Positions 1 through 7,213 are shown, counted from the first letter of the stretch. The stretch is 9,154 nucleotides of DNA from Ahniella sp. (GCA_016712105.1 JADJRU010000018.1:1-9154); one strand, 5' to 3'. Notes: a model not told the origin generated them from the sequence alone. Numbers and translations: made by a program.

Positions 1-2
1 TG

Positions 3-1175
3 ATCTGGCGTCGCCCGTTCGACTGGATGCGCAGCTTCAATACGCCGGTCATGCAACTCGAGCGTCAGACTGGCAAACAGGCCGGTGATCGACGGCGAAC
101 CTTGGGTCTGCGGTTCGGGTCTTATGCCCTGGCGCTGCAGATGCTCGGATTCCTGTTCGAGTTTGCGATGATGATCGGACTGAGCATGCTGCTGCTCTTG
201 TTCCTGGCGCCAATGGGTGTCGACAACCTCGAAACCGAGGACATGTGGACCTGGCTCGACACCGCGATCACGGTCGTCAGTTTCTGTGTGATCGGGCCGT
301 TTTATGTCGGCGGCGGATTTTCCCTCTACTTGAACCGCCGCATCATTCTCGAAGCCTGGGATGTCGAGTTGAACCTGAAGCGACTGCGTGCGCGGGTGGA
401 TGCCATCAGCGCCAAGGCGCTCGGAGTGCTGCTCGTCGCGATTCTGGTCGTGGTGCCCGATGGCGTTTACGCCGCCAAGGAGAGCAAGGTCGAGGCAGAG
501 CGGGAGACTCAGGTCGAACGGACACCACCGCCTTTGCAGACGCCGATGCGAGAGGTTGCCGTCGAGGTGGTCAAACACGAAGACTTTGGGTCTGAAAAGG
601 TCGAACAGGAGTTCCGTTTCCGCTGGGAGGCCGATAAGAAGAAGTCCGAGTCCAGCGATTTCGACTTTTTTGGGGGCGTCGGCGAATTCATCGCCAGCGT
701 GCTGCAGGTGCTCGGCTGGATGCTGCTCGCAGTCATCCTGGGGACACTCGTCTATCTGATCTGGCGGACATTCGGCGGATATACGCCGGATACCGCGATC
801 GGCAAGCAGGCGCCGAAGGTTCTCTTTGGCCTGAATATTGCCCCCGAGACGCTGCCGGATGACATCTCTGCCGCCGCATTGGCGCTGATTGCCCAGGGTC
901 AGGTGCGCGACGCGCTGTCGCTGATCTACCGTGGGGCGCTGTCGTATCTGGTGCATGCCCGCAACCTGCGGGTCAGTGCCGGTGCCACCGAGAGCGAAGT
1001 CGCGACCCTGTCGAAACGTGTGCTCACGCCGGGTGGTGTGGCGTACTTCGGTGGTGTGCTGTCGCAGTGGATCGATATTGCCTACGCTGGCCGTTTGCCG
1101 GATGTTCAGGCGATCACGGCGCTGGCCAACGGATACGCAGAGCACTTTCCGTCCTTGACGGAGCGCAAGCCATGA
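3..1175 (+). CDS. DUF4129 domain-containing membrane protein, 5' partial
   Basis: The reading frame is open to the left edge of the window, and the residues before the Met at 27 (I-W-R-R-P-F-D-W) look like part of the same protein, so the true start probably lies upstream. Counting from that Met, hydrophobic segments lie at about 33-62, 79-104, 131-149 and 221-246. A charged stretch (150-215) separates the third and fourth. The C-terminal 100 residues (helical, A-L-x-L-I-Y-R-G-A-L-S-Y-L around 296-308, then T-E-S-E and W-I-D-I-A-Y-A-G) match the DUF4129 pattern as I remember it. DUF4129 proteins are uncharacterised and usually sit beside MoxR, DUF58 and DUF4350 genes, as here. Its stop overlaps the next start (ATGA at 1172). 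Inference: an inner-membrane component of the MoxR system. The family call is fairly secure; the function is unknown. Confidence 0.85.
   Translation: MWRRPFDWMRSFNTPVMQLERQTGKQAGDRRRTLGLRFGSYALALQMLGFLFEFAMMIGLSMLLLLFLAPMGVDNLETEDMWTWLDTAITVVSFCVIGPFYVGGGFSLYLNRRIILEAWDVELNLKRLRARVDAISAKALGVLLVAILVVVPDGVYAAKESKVEAERETQVERTPPPLQTPMREVAVEVVKHEDFGSEKVEQEFRFRWEADKKKSESSDFDFFGGVGEFIASVLQVLGWMLLAVILGTLVYLIWRTFGGYTPDTAIGKQAPKVLFGLNIAPETLPDDISAAALALIAQGQVRDALSLIYRGALSYLVHARNLRVSAGATESEVATLSKRVLTPGGVAYFGGVLSQWIDIAYAGRLPDVQAITALANGYAEHFPSLTERKP
1160..1163 (+). promoter_or_regulatory. Ribosome binding site deciding the DUF4350 start
   Basis: GGAG lies eight bases before the ATG at 1172 and within the end of the DUF4129 gene. 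It supports 1172 over the upstream in-frame ATG at 1067, which would extend back 35 codons into the preceding gene. Confidence 0.6.
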
Positions 1176-2479
1176 GCCGCAATTTCTGGATGACCAGTTC
1201 GTCTCTGGTTGCGGTTTTTGGTCTGGTGATCCTGTTCTTTTACGCGTTTGATCAGGTCAGTGTCGTGCGTCCGGTCCGTGCGAAACCGGAAGCCATGCAG
1301 AACGAGTATCTGGCTGCGATGCGCAGCCTCGAGAAAATGCAGGTGGTGGCCGATCGGGTCGGCATCCTGGAGGGGATTGGCGGGTCGTCGCGCGCAGATG
1401 TCGTCTTCATCAAGTCCGATCGACCCAGCGTGTCGCCCCGCGCGATCGAGCGGATCCGTCAGTTTGTCCGCGATGGTGGGGTGTTGATCCTGGAAGCGGG
1501 CTGGTATTCGGAATCAGATCCCTTGTCCGATGCATTCGGCGTGAATCGTCGCCAGATCGTGTATCGCGAAGACGAAGATGACGAGGAGCCGGCCGACAGT
1601 GATTTCGAGGATGGGTTGGCGGAAACCGACGGGGAATCGGATGATGCCGACGACGAAGCCGAAACCGAAACCGAAACCGATGACGAAGCATTCGTGGCGC
1701 TCGACTACAGCCTGCAGCCCGGTCGTGAACGACTGCGCAATCGCCACTTCCCGGATCCCATGTTGCGTCGCTTGCGCTGGGACGATGGTGCCGAGTTGCT
1801 GGTGTACTTGCCCTATGCGCAGGACCTGTCGCGCATGCGCACGCCCGCGATGCTGGCCGACGCCCATGGCACTTATGGCCTGCGTTTTGCCTATGGCGAA
1901 GGGCGTGTGGTGGTCCTCAATAACCTCGACTTCCTGACCAACTTCGAATTGGCGCGCAACGACCATGCCGAGTTCATGTGGCGCCTCGTGCAGTTGCATG
2001 CCGAGCCCAAACGGGTTCTGTTCTATCACGCGGATCGCCAGGATCTTGGCCAATGGTTGCGCAAACACGCCTGGGCACCTCTCTGGATGATCGGATTGCT
2101 CGTGATGTTGTTGATTTGGCGGGGGATGCCTCGATTCGGTCCGATCGCCGATGATCCCGAACCGGTGCGGCGGCGGCTGCTCGATCACCTGCGCGCGAGT
2201 GGCAACTTCCTCGCCAAGGCAAACCAGCGCGAAGAAATCGGTCTGTCTGCGTTGCGTGTGGCGCTGTCGCGCGTGAAACGCGAGTACCCGCACCTTGGCA
2301 TTGCCCATGACACCGAAGTACGCGACTTCCTGATCAAACAATTTGCCTTGCCCCCGGATTGCGCGTTCTTGATTGCGACCACCCAAACACCCGGCAGCGT
2401 GCTCGATTGGACACGCCTGATGCGAGCCTGTCGCGATATTCACGTCGCACTCGACCACGAGGAGATCCGCAAACGATGA
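1172..2479 (+). CDS. DUF4350 domain-containing membrane protein
   Basis: 435 residues. I start it at 1172, not at the in-frame ATG at 1067, because 1172 forms an ATGA overlap with the upstream stop, has GGAG at 1160-1163 eight bases before it, and begins directly with a membrane anchor (residues 8-26). Residues about 40-125 resemble the DUF4350 fold (E-x-x-A-A-M-R-S-L-E, then A-D-V-V-F-I, then F-V-R-D-G-G-V-L-I-L-E-A-G). A second membrane segment lies at about 302-316 and a soluble helical tail follows. Residues 132-172 are an acidic low-complexity insert of Asp, Glu, Ser and Thr ending in E-T repeats. DUF4350 has no proven biochemical role; it resembles a glutamine-amidotransferase-like domain used as a binding module. 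Its position between DUF4129 and MoxR implies a role in the same complex. Regulation is likely by translational coupling to its neighbours. Confidence 0.87.
   Translation: MSRNFWMTSSSLVAVFGLVILFFYAFDQVSVVRPVRAKPEAMQNEYLAAMRSLEKMQVVADRVGILEGIGGSSRADVVFIKSDRPSVSPRAIERIRQFVRDGGVLILEAGWYSESDPLSDAFGVNRRQIVYREDEDDEEPADSDFEDGLAETDGESDDADDEAETETETDDEAFVALDYSLQPGRERLRNRHFPDPMLRRLRWDDGAELLVYLPYAQDLSRMRTPAMLADAHGTYGLRFAYGEGRVVVLNNLDFLTNFELARNDHAEFMWRLVQLHAEPKRVLFYHADRQDLGQWLRKHAWAPLWMIGLLVMLLIWRGMPRFGPIADDPEPVRRRLLDHLRASGNFLAKANQREEIGLSALRVALSRVKREYPHLGIAHDTEVRDFLIKQFALPPDCAFLIATTQTPGSVLDWTRLMRACRDIHVALDHEEIRKR
1654..1688 (+). repeat. Hexanucleotide GAAACC repeat in acidic coding segment
   Basis: About three tandem GAAACC units (1661-1680), flanked by related GAAGCC and GACGAAG, encode an alternating Glu-Thr run inside the DUF4350 protein. 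The unit is six bases, so gain or loss of copies would keep the reading frame and only lengthen or shorten the acidic linker. Confidence 0.7.
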
Positions 2480-2547
2480 ACACGTCTGCTGATCTTGATA
2501 CCCCGGTCCACGAACCAAACCGAAAGAGGAACGCCCCATGGCGCTGA
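2476..2547 (+). CDS. Possible 23-codon coupling ORF
   Basis: An ATG at 2476 overlaps the TGA of the DUF4350 gene (ATGA). It opens a 23-codon frame that runs across the whole gap and ends with TGA at 2545-2547, eight bases past the first base of the MoxR ATG (2538). AGGAG at 2460-2464 lies 11 bases before it. The peptide is hydrophilic (M-N-T-S-A-D-L-D-T-P start, P-N-R-K-R-N-A-P-W-R end) and matches no family I know. It may be a real but functionally neutral ORF that keeps ribosomes moving across the 58-base gap, or chance. Low confidence. Confidence 0.25.
   Translation: MNTSADLDTPVHEPNRKRNAPWR
2525..2530 (+). promoter_or_regulatory. Strong ribosome binding site for moxR-type gene
   Basis: AGAGGA lies seven bases before the ATG at 2538. 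It is the best Shine-Dalgarno match in the operon and fixes the ATPase start. The other operon starts depend more on overlap with the preceding stop, so the ATPase may be made in higher amount than its partners (inference). Confidence 0.7.
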
Positions 2548-3518
2548 ACATTCCCCCAGAACAATTCGAACGGGCTCTCAAGCTCGTGCAGGAAATGCGC
2601 GTCCAGGTGAGCCGGGCGTTCGTGGGCCAGGAACTGGTGGTCGAGCAGACCGTGGCGGCCCCGCTTGCCGGAGGCCACGTACTGATCGAGGGCGTGCCCG
2701 GCCTGGGCAAAACGCTGTTGGTGCAGGCTTTGGCGAAAACCTTCTCGGGGACGTTTGCGCGAATCCAGTTCACCCCCGATCTGATGCCGGCCGATGTCAC
2801 CGGCCATACACTCTATGACCCGGGCAGCGGACAGTTCACGACGCGTCGTGGTCCGGTCTTCGCGAACCTGCTGCTCGCCGACGAAATCAATCGAGCGCCG
2901 GCAAAGACCCAGTCTGCGCTGCTCGAAGTGATGCAGGAAGGCCAGGTGACCATCGAGGGCCAGGCGTTCAAGCTGGAGCCGCCATTCATGGTGCTGGCGA
3001 CACAGAACCCGATCGAGCAGGAAGGCACTTATGCCTTGCCGGAAGCCCAGTTGGATCGATTCCTGCTCAAGGTGCAGATCGACTATCCGAGCATGGAAGA
3101 AGAAATCAACGTGCTCAAGACGGTCACCGGCAATCGCATCGGCGACAAACTCATTGTCGAACAAGTGCAGACCATCCTTCAGCCGCAGGTGTTGAGCACG
3201 CTTCAGATGATTGCCGCGAATCTTCGGGTCGACGACAAAGTCTACGACTACGCCTTGCGTATCGTTCGGGCGACGCGCGCATCGCCGGGTATCGCGGTCG
3301 GGGCCGGCCCGCGCGGCGCCATCGCACTGATCCGTGTCGCACGTGCTGCCGCATTCCTGGCCGGTCGGGATTTTGTTTCTCCCGACGACGTGAAACGTTA
3401 CGCCATTCCGGCCTTGCGCCATCGTGTGACGCCGGCGCCGGATCTCGCCATCGAGGGCCACACCAGCGACCAACTGCTGGCCGACTTGCTGGAAAAAACC
3501 GAAGCACCGCGACTCTGA
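2538..3518 (+). CDS. MoxR family AAA+ ATPase
   Basis: 326 residues, the usual MoxR length. Walker A is G-V-P-G-L-G-K-T at 52-59, Walker B L-L-L-A-D-E-I-N-R at 111-119, sensor 1 A-T-Q-N-P at 154-158, the conserved L-P-E-A-Q-L-D-R-F at 167-175, and sensor 2 G-P-R-G at 257-260. The C-terminal lid helices include the S-P-D-D-V segment at 281-285. MoxR ATPases are cytosolic hexameric AAA+ proteins thought to act as chaperones that assemble or activate partner proteins, often with vWA or DUF58 proteins encoded next door. All catalytic motifs are intact, so it should be active. It is preceded by a strong ribosome binding site, and its TGA overlaps the DUF58 ATG (TGATG at 3516-3520). The specific MoxR subfamily is not assigned; the DUF4129 and DUF4350 neighbours set it apart from RavA-ViaA or Bat-type loci. 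Confidence 0.95.
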   Translation: MALNIPPEQFERALKLVQEMRVQVSRAFVGQELVVEQTVAAPLAGGHVLIEGVPGLGKTLLVQALAKTFSGTFARIQFTPDLMPADVTGHTLYDPGSGQFTTRRGPVFANLLLADEINRAPAKTQSALLEVMQEGQVTIEGQAFKLEPPFMVLATQNPIEQEGTYALPEAQLDRFLLKVQIDYPSMEEEINVLKTVTGNRIGDKLIVEQVQTILQPQVLSTLQMIAANLRVDDKVYDYALRIVRATRASPGIAVGAGPRGAIALIRVARAAAFLAGRDFVSPDDVKRYAIPALRHRVTPAPDLAIEGHTSDQLLADLLEKTEAPRL

Positions 3519-4828
3519 TGCTGATTCCTGCTCGCCCGCTGATCTGGTTCACGGTGCTGGTGCTGCTGCCCAGTGCGGTGGCCGTGTCGTGGTGGCCGGA
3601 GTTTGCGCGCGTTTGGTTGTTCGCCCTGGGCGGCTTTGGAGTTCTGCTGGGTCTGGACGCCCTCATGCTGGTGGCAACCGGTAAGCCGCATGCCCATCGG
3701 ATCGTGCCGCATGCGCTCGCATTGGGCGTGCGGCGTGCGGTCACCCTGCGAATCGAAAACCGCTCGCGGCGTCATCTTCGGATCGACGTCTATGATCATC
3801 ATCCGAATGATTGTGAGATCGAAAACCTGCCGCAATCGCTCAATCTCGGCAGCAATGGTTTTGCCGAGACCAGTTATCCGATCCGGCCGATCGAACGGGG
3901 TGACCATCAGTTCGGTGCGATCGAACTTCGCCTGGGTTCGGTGCTGGGGTTCTGGCAGCGCCGCGTTCAAGCCGGGGCGGCCACGACGATCAAGGTCTAT
4001 CCGAACTTTGCGGCGCTGACCCGATTTGCACTGATGGCAACGGATCATCGTCTGTCGCAGATCGGCATCCTGCGTCGGCGACGACGCGGACTCGGGCTCG
4101 ATTTCCAGCAGTTGCGCGAATATCGTGAGGGTGACGCGCAACGCCAGATCGACTGGAAAGCCACCTCGCGCATGAACAAGCTGATTTCGCGCGAGTACCA
4201 GGACGAGCGCGATCAACAGATCCTGATCATGGTGGATTGTGGTCGGCGCATGGTGGCCCGCGACGATCATTTGTCGCATCTCGATCATGTGCTGAATGCG
4301 GCGCTGTTGCTTGGTTATGTCGGGCTTCGGCAGGGTGATGCAGTGGGCCTGATGACCATCGCCGGCGAAGAGCGATACCTGGCGCCGCGCAAGTCGATGG
4401 CGGCCATCAACCAGATGGTGTCGGCCGTTTATGACATCCAGCCCAGCGCCCAAATGCCTGACTTCTACAATGCCGCGGTGTCGCTGATGGTGCGTCTGCG
4501 GAAACGTGCCCTGGTGGTGATCGTTTCGAATCTGCGTGATGAGGACGAAGAAACGCTGATGCCGGCGATTCGACTGCTGCGCAAACGACATCTTGTGTTG
4601 GTGGCGAGTCTGCGCGAAGCGATTCTCGGTCAGGCGCTTGCGGCACCCATCCATCATCCCGAAGATGCAGCGACCCACGCAGCGGCGGCCGATTACCTGG
4701 AACGCCGCGGCCGCGAATTCAAGCGCCTCGAGGCCGCCCATATTCCCTGCGTCGATGTCGAACCGCAGGGATTGGCGATGGCCATGGTCAACCGGTACAT
4801 CGACCTGAAGCGCAGCGGCAGGTTGTAG
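3518..4828 (+). CDS. DUF58 domain-containing protein
   Basis: 436 residues. Two hydrophobic segments (about 7-26 and 32-53) anchor the N terminus. A beta-rich region (70-165) follows. The DUF58 signature L-R-E-Y-R-E-G-D-A-Q-R-Q-I-D-W-K-A-T-S-R is at 199-218. A vWA-like Rossmann region begins at I-L-I-M-V-D at 235-240. The expected D-x-S-x-S metal site reads D-C-G-R-R, so a standard MIDAS is absent. DUF58 proteins are typical MoxR partners and probably bind or present the client of the ATPase at the membrane. The start at 3518 is set by the TGATG overlap; there is no good Shine-Dalgarno, so translation probably depends on coupling to the ATPase gene. It is the last gene of the operon, followed by 409 bases without a convincing gene. 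Confidence 0.93.
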   Translation: MLIPARPLIWFTVLVLLPSAVAVSWWPEFARVWLFALGGFGVLLGLDALMLVATGKPHAHRIVPHALALGVRRAVTLRIENRSRRHLRIDVYDHHPNDCEIENLPQSLNLGSNGFAETSYPIRPIERGDHQFGAIELRLGSVLGFWQRRVQAGAATTIKVYPNFAALTRFALMATDHRLSQIGILRRRRRGLGLDFQQLREYREGDAQRQIDWKATSRMNKLISREYQDERDQQILIMVDCGRRMVARDDHLSHLDHVLNAALLLGYVGLRQGDAVGLMTIAGEERYLAPRKSMAAINQMVSAVYDIQPSAQMPDFYNAAVSLMVRLRKRALVVIVSNLRDEDEETLMPAIRLLRKRHLVLVASLREAILGQALAAPIHHPEDAATHAAAADYLERRGREFKRLEAAHIPCVDVEPQGLAMAMVNRYIDLKRSGRL

Positions 4829-4839
4829 AAGGCCGGCGC

Positions 4840-4857
4840 TGGGCGCAGCGAAGCCCA
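4840..4857 (+). terminator. Weak hairpin after DUF58 stop, possible terminator
   Basis: TGGGC (4840-4844) pairs with GCCCA (4853-4857) over an 8-base loop, 12 bases after the DUF58 stop. No T run follows, so a classic intrinsic terminator is not shown. The core (GGGC-GCAGCGAA-GCCC) resembles short palindromic sequences often seen between genes in Xanthomonas relatives, from memory. Confidence 0.3.
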
Positions 4858-4880
4858 ACTGCCTGGTGAAGTTTCTCAGC

Positions 4881-4894
4881 GATCCGATCGGATC
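4881..4894. repeat. 14-bp perfect palindrome
   Basis: GATCCGATCGGATC equals its own reverse complement, and it overlaps a second 10-bp palindrome (TCGGATCCGA, 4888-4897). It could be a dimeric protein-binding site or a cruciform/REP-type sequence. No function is shown. Confidence 0.5.
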
Positions 4895-4914
4895 CGAGCT
4901 CTCGAAGCAGATCG

Positions 4915-4940
4915 AAGCGACAAGTAGCGTGACAGCCACC
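4915..4940 (-). repeat. Dispersed repeat, copy 1 (inverted relative to 7412-7437)
   Basis: Read on the minus strand, this 26-base stretch equals 7412-7437 on the plus strand at 25 of 26 positions. Weaker similarity continues to 4962, matching 7391. The two copies flank the FG-GAP gene in opposite orientations. Confidence 0.75.
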
Positions 4941-5088
4941 CCGAGCGCGAGGAACTGGTCCGCAGGACCGGAAGCGCCCACTGGGCACAGCCGCGTTGGA
5001 AGACAAGATCGAGCAACAGGCGGTGGCTACCGCGTTGGGCAGCATCCATGAGGAGGACTTCCTCGGCTGCACGTACGGATCTGCGCGG

Positions 5089-5110
5089 GGGCACCGGGCA
5101 ACCGGTGCCC
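5089..5110. repeat. Perfect 9-bp hairpin with GCAA tetraloop
   Basis: GGGCACCGG (5089-5097) pairs perfectly with CCGGTGCCC (5102-5110) around a GCAA loop, a GNRA tetraloop. One more G-T pair (5088/5111) could extend it. No T run follows on either strand, so it is unlikely to be a simple intrinsic terminator. It lies 128 bases before the FG-GAP start and could be a structured leader, a REP-like element or part of a small RNA. Confidence 0.7.
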
Positions 5111-5934
5111 TGCCGCAGCCCGTCAATCCCATTCAAGGCGCGCCGATCCCATGCCCATGTGGCGACAGTAGACAGCGCTCACCGGACACTTCATCTGTCA
5201 CTGCGCGTCGCGCTCCCGTCCACTGCTGAGATACACGATGAAACTGGTGTCAATGAAGCGCGTCGGCGCTTGCTTGTTGTTCTGCCTCGGAGGAATTGCT
5301 GGCCCATCGTATGGCGCCGTCGACGAGCTGCCCGAGCAGGTGCTGGCGTCGATTGCCGCGCGTGAGTATTACGCCAGCGCTCATGACCACGGCTTGCAAG
5401 CACCGAACCGGGCGCAGGGATTCCGTACCCACTTCCGAGATGACGGGATCGAACTGGTCGAACGTGACCCGTCGGCGCTGCCACTGATGCGCTTGAGCCT
5501 CGTGCAATGGGGTCGCGCGAATCACCTGCAGTGGGTCGATCCAGGCTTGCTCGTGGCCAAAGAGGTTCGGGTCGAACGCCGAAGCAAGACGCTCACCGAG
5601 TGGTACATCAACAGACCAGAGGGGCTCGAACACGGCTTTGATCTGGCCGCCGCGCCGCCCGGACACGGCGAACTGGAGTTTCATCTTGAGAGTGATCGGC
5701 CAGCACATCGGGTGCACGCCGATCTGATCGAGTTCGGAAGTGGCGAGAAGACGCTGCGCTACAGCAAGCTCAAAGTCTGGGATGCCAACGGCAGAATCCT
5801 TCCGGCACACACGGACGTCAGCGGCACGTATGGTGTCGTGATTCGTGTCGACGATACCGGTGCGCACTATCCAGTCACGATCGATCCACTGTTGTCGCGC
5901 ACCGCCGACATCGTTCGCAACGGCGGACAGAGCG

Positions 5935-7125
5935 GCGCTGAGTTTGGAACCCGCATTGCCAGTGCGGGCGATATCAACAACGATGGGGTAGACGATCTGG
6001 TCGTGGGTGCTTTTCGCTTTGACAGCAACGGGCTTACTGACAATGGCGGGGCATTCGTCTACCTCGGTCCCGGCTTCACTACTTCGACATTCTTGAGCAC
6101 GAATCAGGCGGGCGCCGGCTTTGGCGCCGGCGTTGGCGGCGCAGGCGATGTGAACCTCGATGGCTTTGACGATGTAGTGATTGGTGTGCCCGGATTCGAT
6201 GGCACTGCAGGCAACAACTCTGGTGCGGCCTTCGTTTACTTCGGGGGCGTCGGCGCCTTGGATCCGACCGTCGATGCCACCATCATGGGACCGAATTCAT
6301 CGGCCAATATGGGCGCCGCCGTTCGTGGAGTGGGGGATGTGAACAACGACGGGATCGATGATCTCGCTGTTGGCGTGCCCCGCTACAACCCGGGTGGCCA
6401 ATCCGATCGGGGCGGCGCATTCATCTACTACGGCAGCGCCAGCTTCGACACCACAGCGGATGCGGTGTTGAACATCAATGATGTGTCGGTCAACAGCGGC
6501 AACTCGCTCGCCAGTGGCGATGTCAACGGCGACGGTCATGGCGACGTGATCGTGGGTGCCACGGGCTATGAATCGAATGCCAACTTGATCAACGAAGGCG
6601 CCGCACTGGTGTTTCTGGGCAGCGCAGGGCCCATCGATAACTCGGCGGACGCCATCCTGCGCTCGGACAGGCTGGTGCCACAGGCGGCGCCTCGGTCGCA
6701 GTGGGCGATTTTAATGGTGATGGCTTTGGTGATGTGCTCTCCGGTGCGCCGCTGAGTTCCACGGCCGCGGCGGAAGCAGGCATGGCGCAAATCTGGTTCG
6801 GCAGCACCGGCACGTTCGATACCTTGGTCGATGTCACGTTGTTCGGCAGTGACATTGCCGAGGACTTCGGCCGCAGCGTGGCCGCGCTGCCCGACGTCAA
6901 CGACGACGGCAAGTTCGAGATTGTGGTGGGCGCGCCCCGATCCAGTAACTCAGTCGGACTGAGTACGGGCGAAGTCAAGGTGTACTTCAGCGCACCGGGT
7001 GGCGTCTCCTCGAACCCCTCGCTGGTGCTCGAAGGTACCCAGACGGATGCCTTGTTCGGCAACAGCGTGGCAATCGGCCGTTTCAACAGCGATGCCCTGT
7101 TTGACGTCGGTGTGGGTGAACCCTC
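5935..7125 (+). repeat. Seven tandem FG-GAP repeats
   Basis: Each unit carries F-G-x-x-V/I then D-x-N-x-D-G-x-x-D then V-V-G-A/V-P. Loops begin at 5970 (D-I-N-N-D-G), 6147 (D-V-N-L-D-G), 6336 (D-V-N-N-D-G), 6519 (D-V-N-G-D-G), 6707 (D-F-N-G-D-G), 6893 (D-V-N-D-D-G) and 7079 (R-F-N-S-D-A). The spacing is 177-189 bases. The last loop has lost its first Asp and the Gly, so it probably does not bind calcium. Confidence 0.85.
6666..6670 (+). other. Frameshift site (apparent single C deletion)
   Basis: The first frame reads A-D-A-I-L-R-S-D up to GAC at 6666-6668; the second frame reads Q-A-G-A-T-G-G-A-S-V-A-V-G-D-F-N-G-D-G from CAG at 6668-6670. Using C6668 twice, that is restoring GACCAG for GACAG, joins them. 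The paralogous stretch near 6095-6115 in the same gene reads S-T-N-Q-A-G-A-G-F-G, which matches the repaired S-D-Q-A-G-A-T-G-G and supports the repair. Confidence 0.8.
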
Positions 7126-7189
7126 GCGAGACATCAGTCCGGGCGTCAACAACGGCGCGTACTATCTCTACTTCGGCCAGAGCAACGAA

Positions 7190-7210
7190 GTGTTCAAGAA
7201 CGGATTCGAG
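7190..7210 (+). other. C-terminal F-K-N-G-F-E tail of the secreted protein
   Basis: The protein ends V-F-K-N-G-F-E directly before TAA. I recall similar endings (F, x, N or D, G, F, E/D at the extreme C terminus) on many exported proteins of Lysobacterales. No sorting enzyme has been linked to it as far as I know, so its role as a signal is inference. Confidence 0.45.
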
Positions 7211-7213
7211 TAA

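Larger units (their letters stand above)
4829..5237. other. Intergenic region with several inverted repeats
   Basis: No reading frame here has a recognisable product; small ORFs on both strands lack support. The region holds a weak hairpin just after the DUF58 stop, a 14-bp palindrome, a GGTCC-GCA-GGACC hairpin at 4957-4969, one copy of a dispersed repeat (4915-4940), and a strong GCAA hairpin (5089-5110). No clear promoter for the downstream gene could be picked by eye, though one should exist because that gene begins a new unit. Confidence 0.6.
5238..7213 (+). pseudogene. Secreted FG-GAP/VCBS seven-repeat beta-propeller protein, frameshifted
   Basis: The frame opened at 5238 runs to 6755, but from about 6668 the homologous reading is in another frame that continues to 7213. 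Restoring one base gives 658 residues. A signal peptide (Lys-Arg, then G-A-C-L-L-F-C-L-G-G-I-A-G-P-S-Y-G-A) ends near residue 27; a start at 5253 is also possible. Residues about 28-215 form the N-terminal domain that often precedes FG-GAP repeats in such proteins (A-P-N-R-A-Q-G-F-R-T, L-T-E-W-Y-I-N, G-L-E-H-G-F, Y-P-V-T-I-D-P-L). Seven repeats of 59-63 residues follow, with calcium-type loops starting at about 245, 304, 367, 428, 491, 553 and 615; the seventh loop is degenerate. Seven blades fit an integrin-like propeller. The C terminus is V-F-K-N-G-F-E. Likely exported or surface-bound; the ligand is unknown. The damage is either recent inactivation or a sequence error. Confidence 0.85.

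Noticed and set aside
1067..1171. Upstream in-frame ATG at 1067 as the DUF4350 start
   Set aside because: It would add 35 residues lying within the preceding gene's conserved C terminus. The ATG at 1172 has an ATGA overlap, a Shine-Dalgarno and an immediate membrane anchor.
1514..4981. Three long open frames on the minus strand across the operon (1514-2800, 2334-3473, 3398-4981)
   Set aside because: They are antisense to four well-recognised genes, match no family I know, and arise from the codon bias of GC-rich genes. Overlapping each other also argues against them.
4788..5229. Small ORFs on both strands of the 4829-5237 gap
   Set aside because: They have no recognisable domain and unusual residue composition, overlap each other, and lie over hairpins and a dispersed repeat. 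I treat the gap as non-coding.
5160..5237. Sigma-70 promoter for the FG-GAP gene
   Set aside because: A TAGACA near 5168 resembles a -35 box, but I find no convincing -10 box at proper spacing, so none is annotated.
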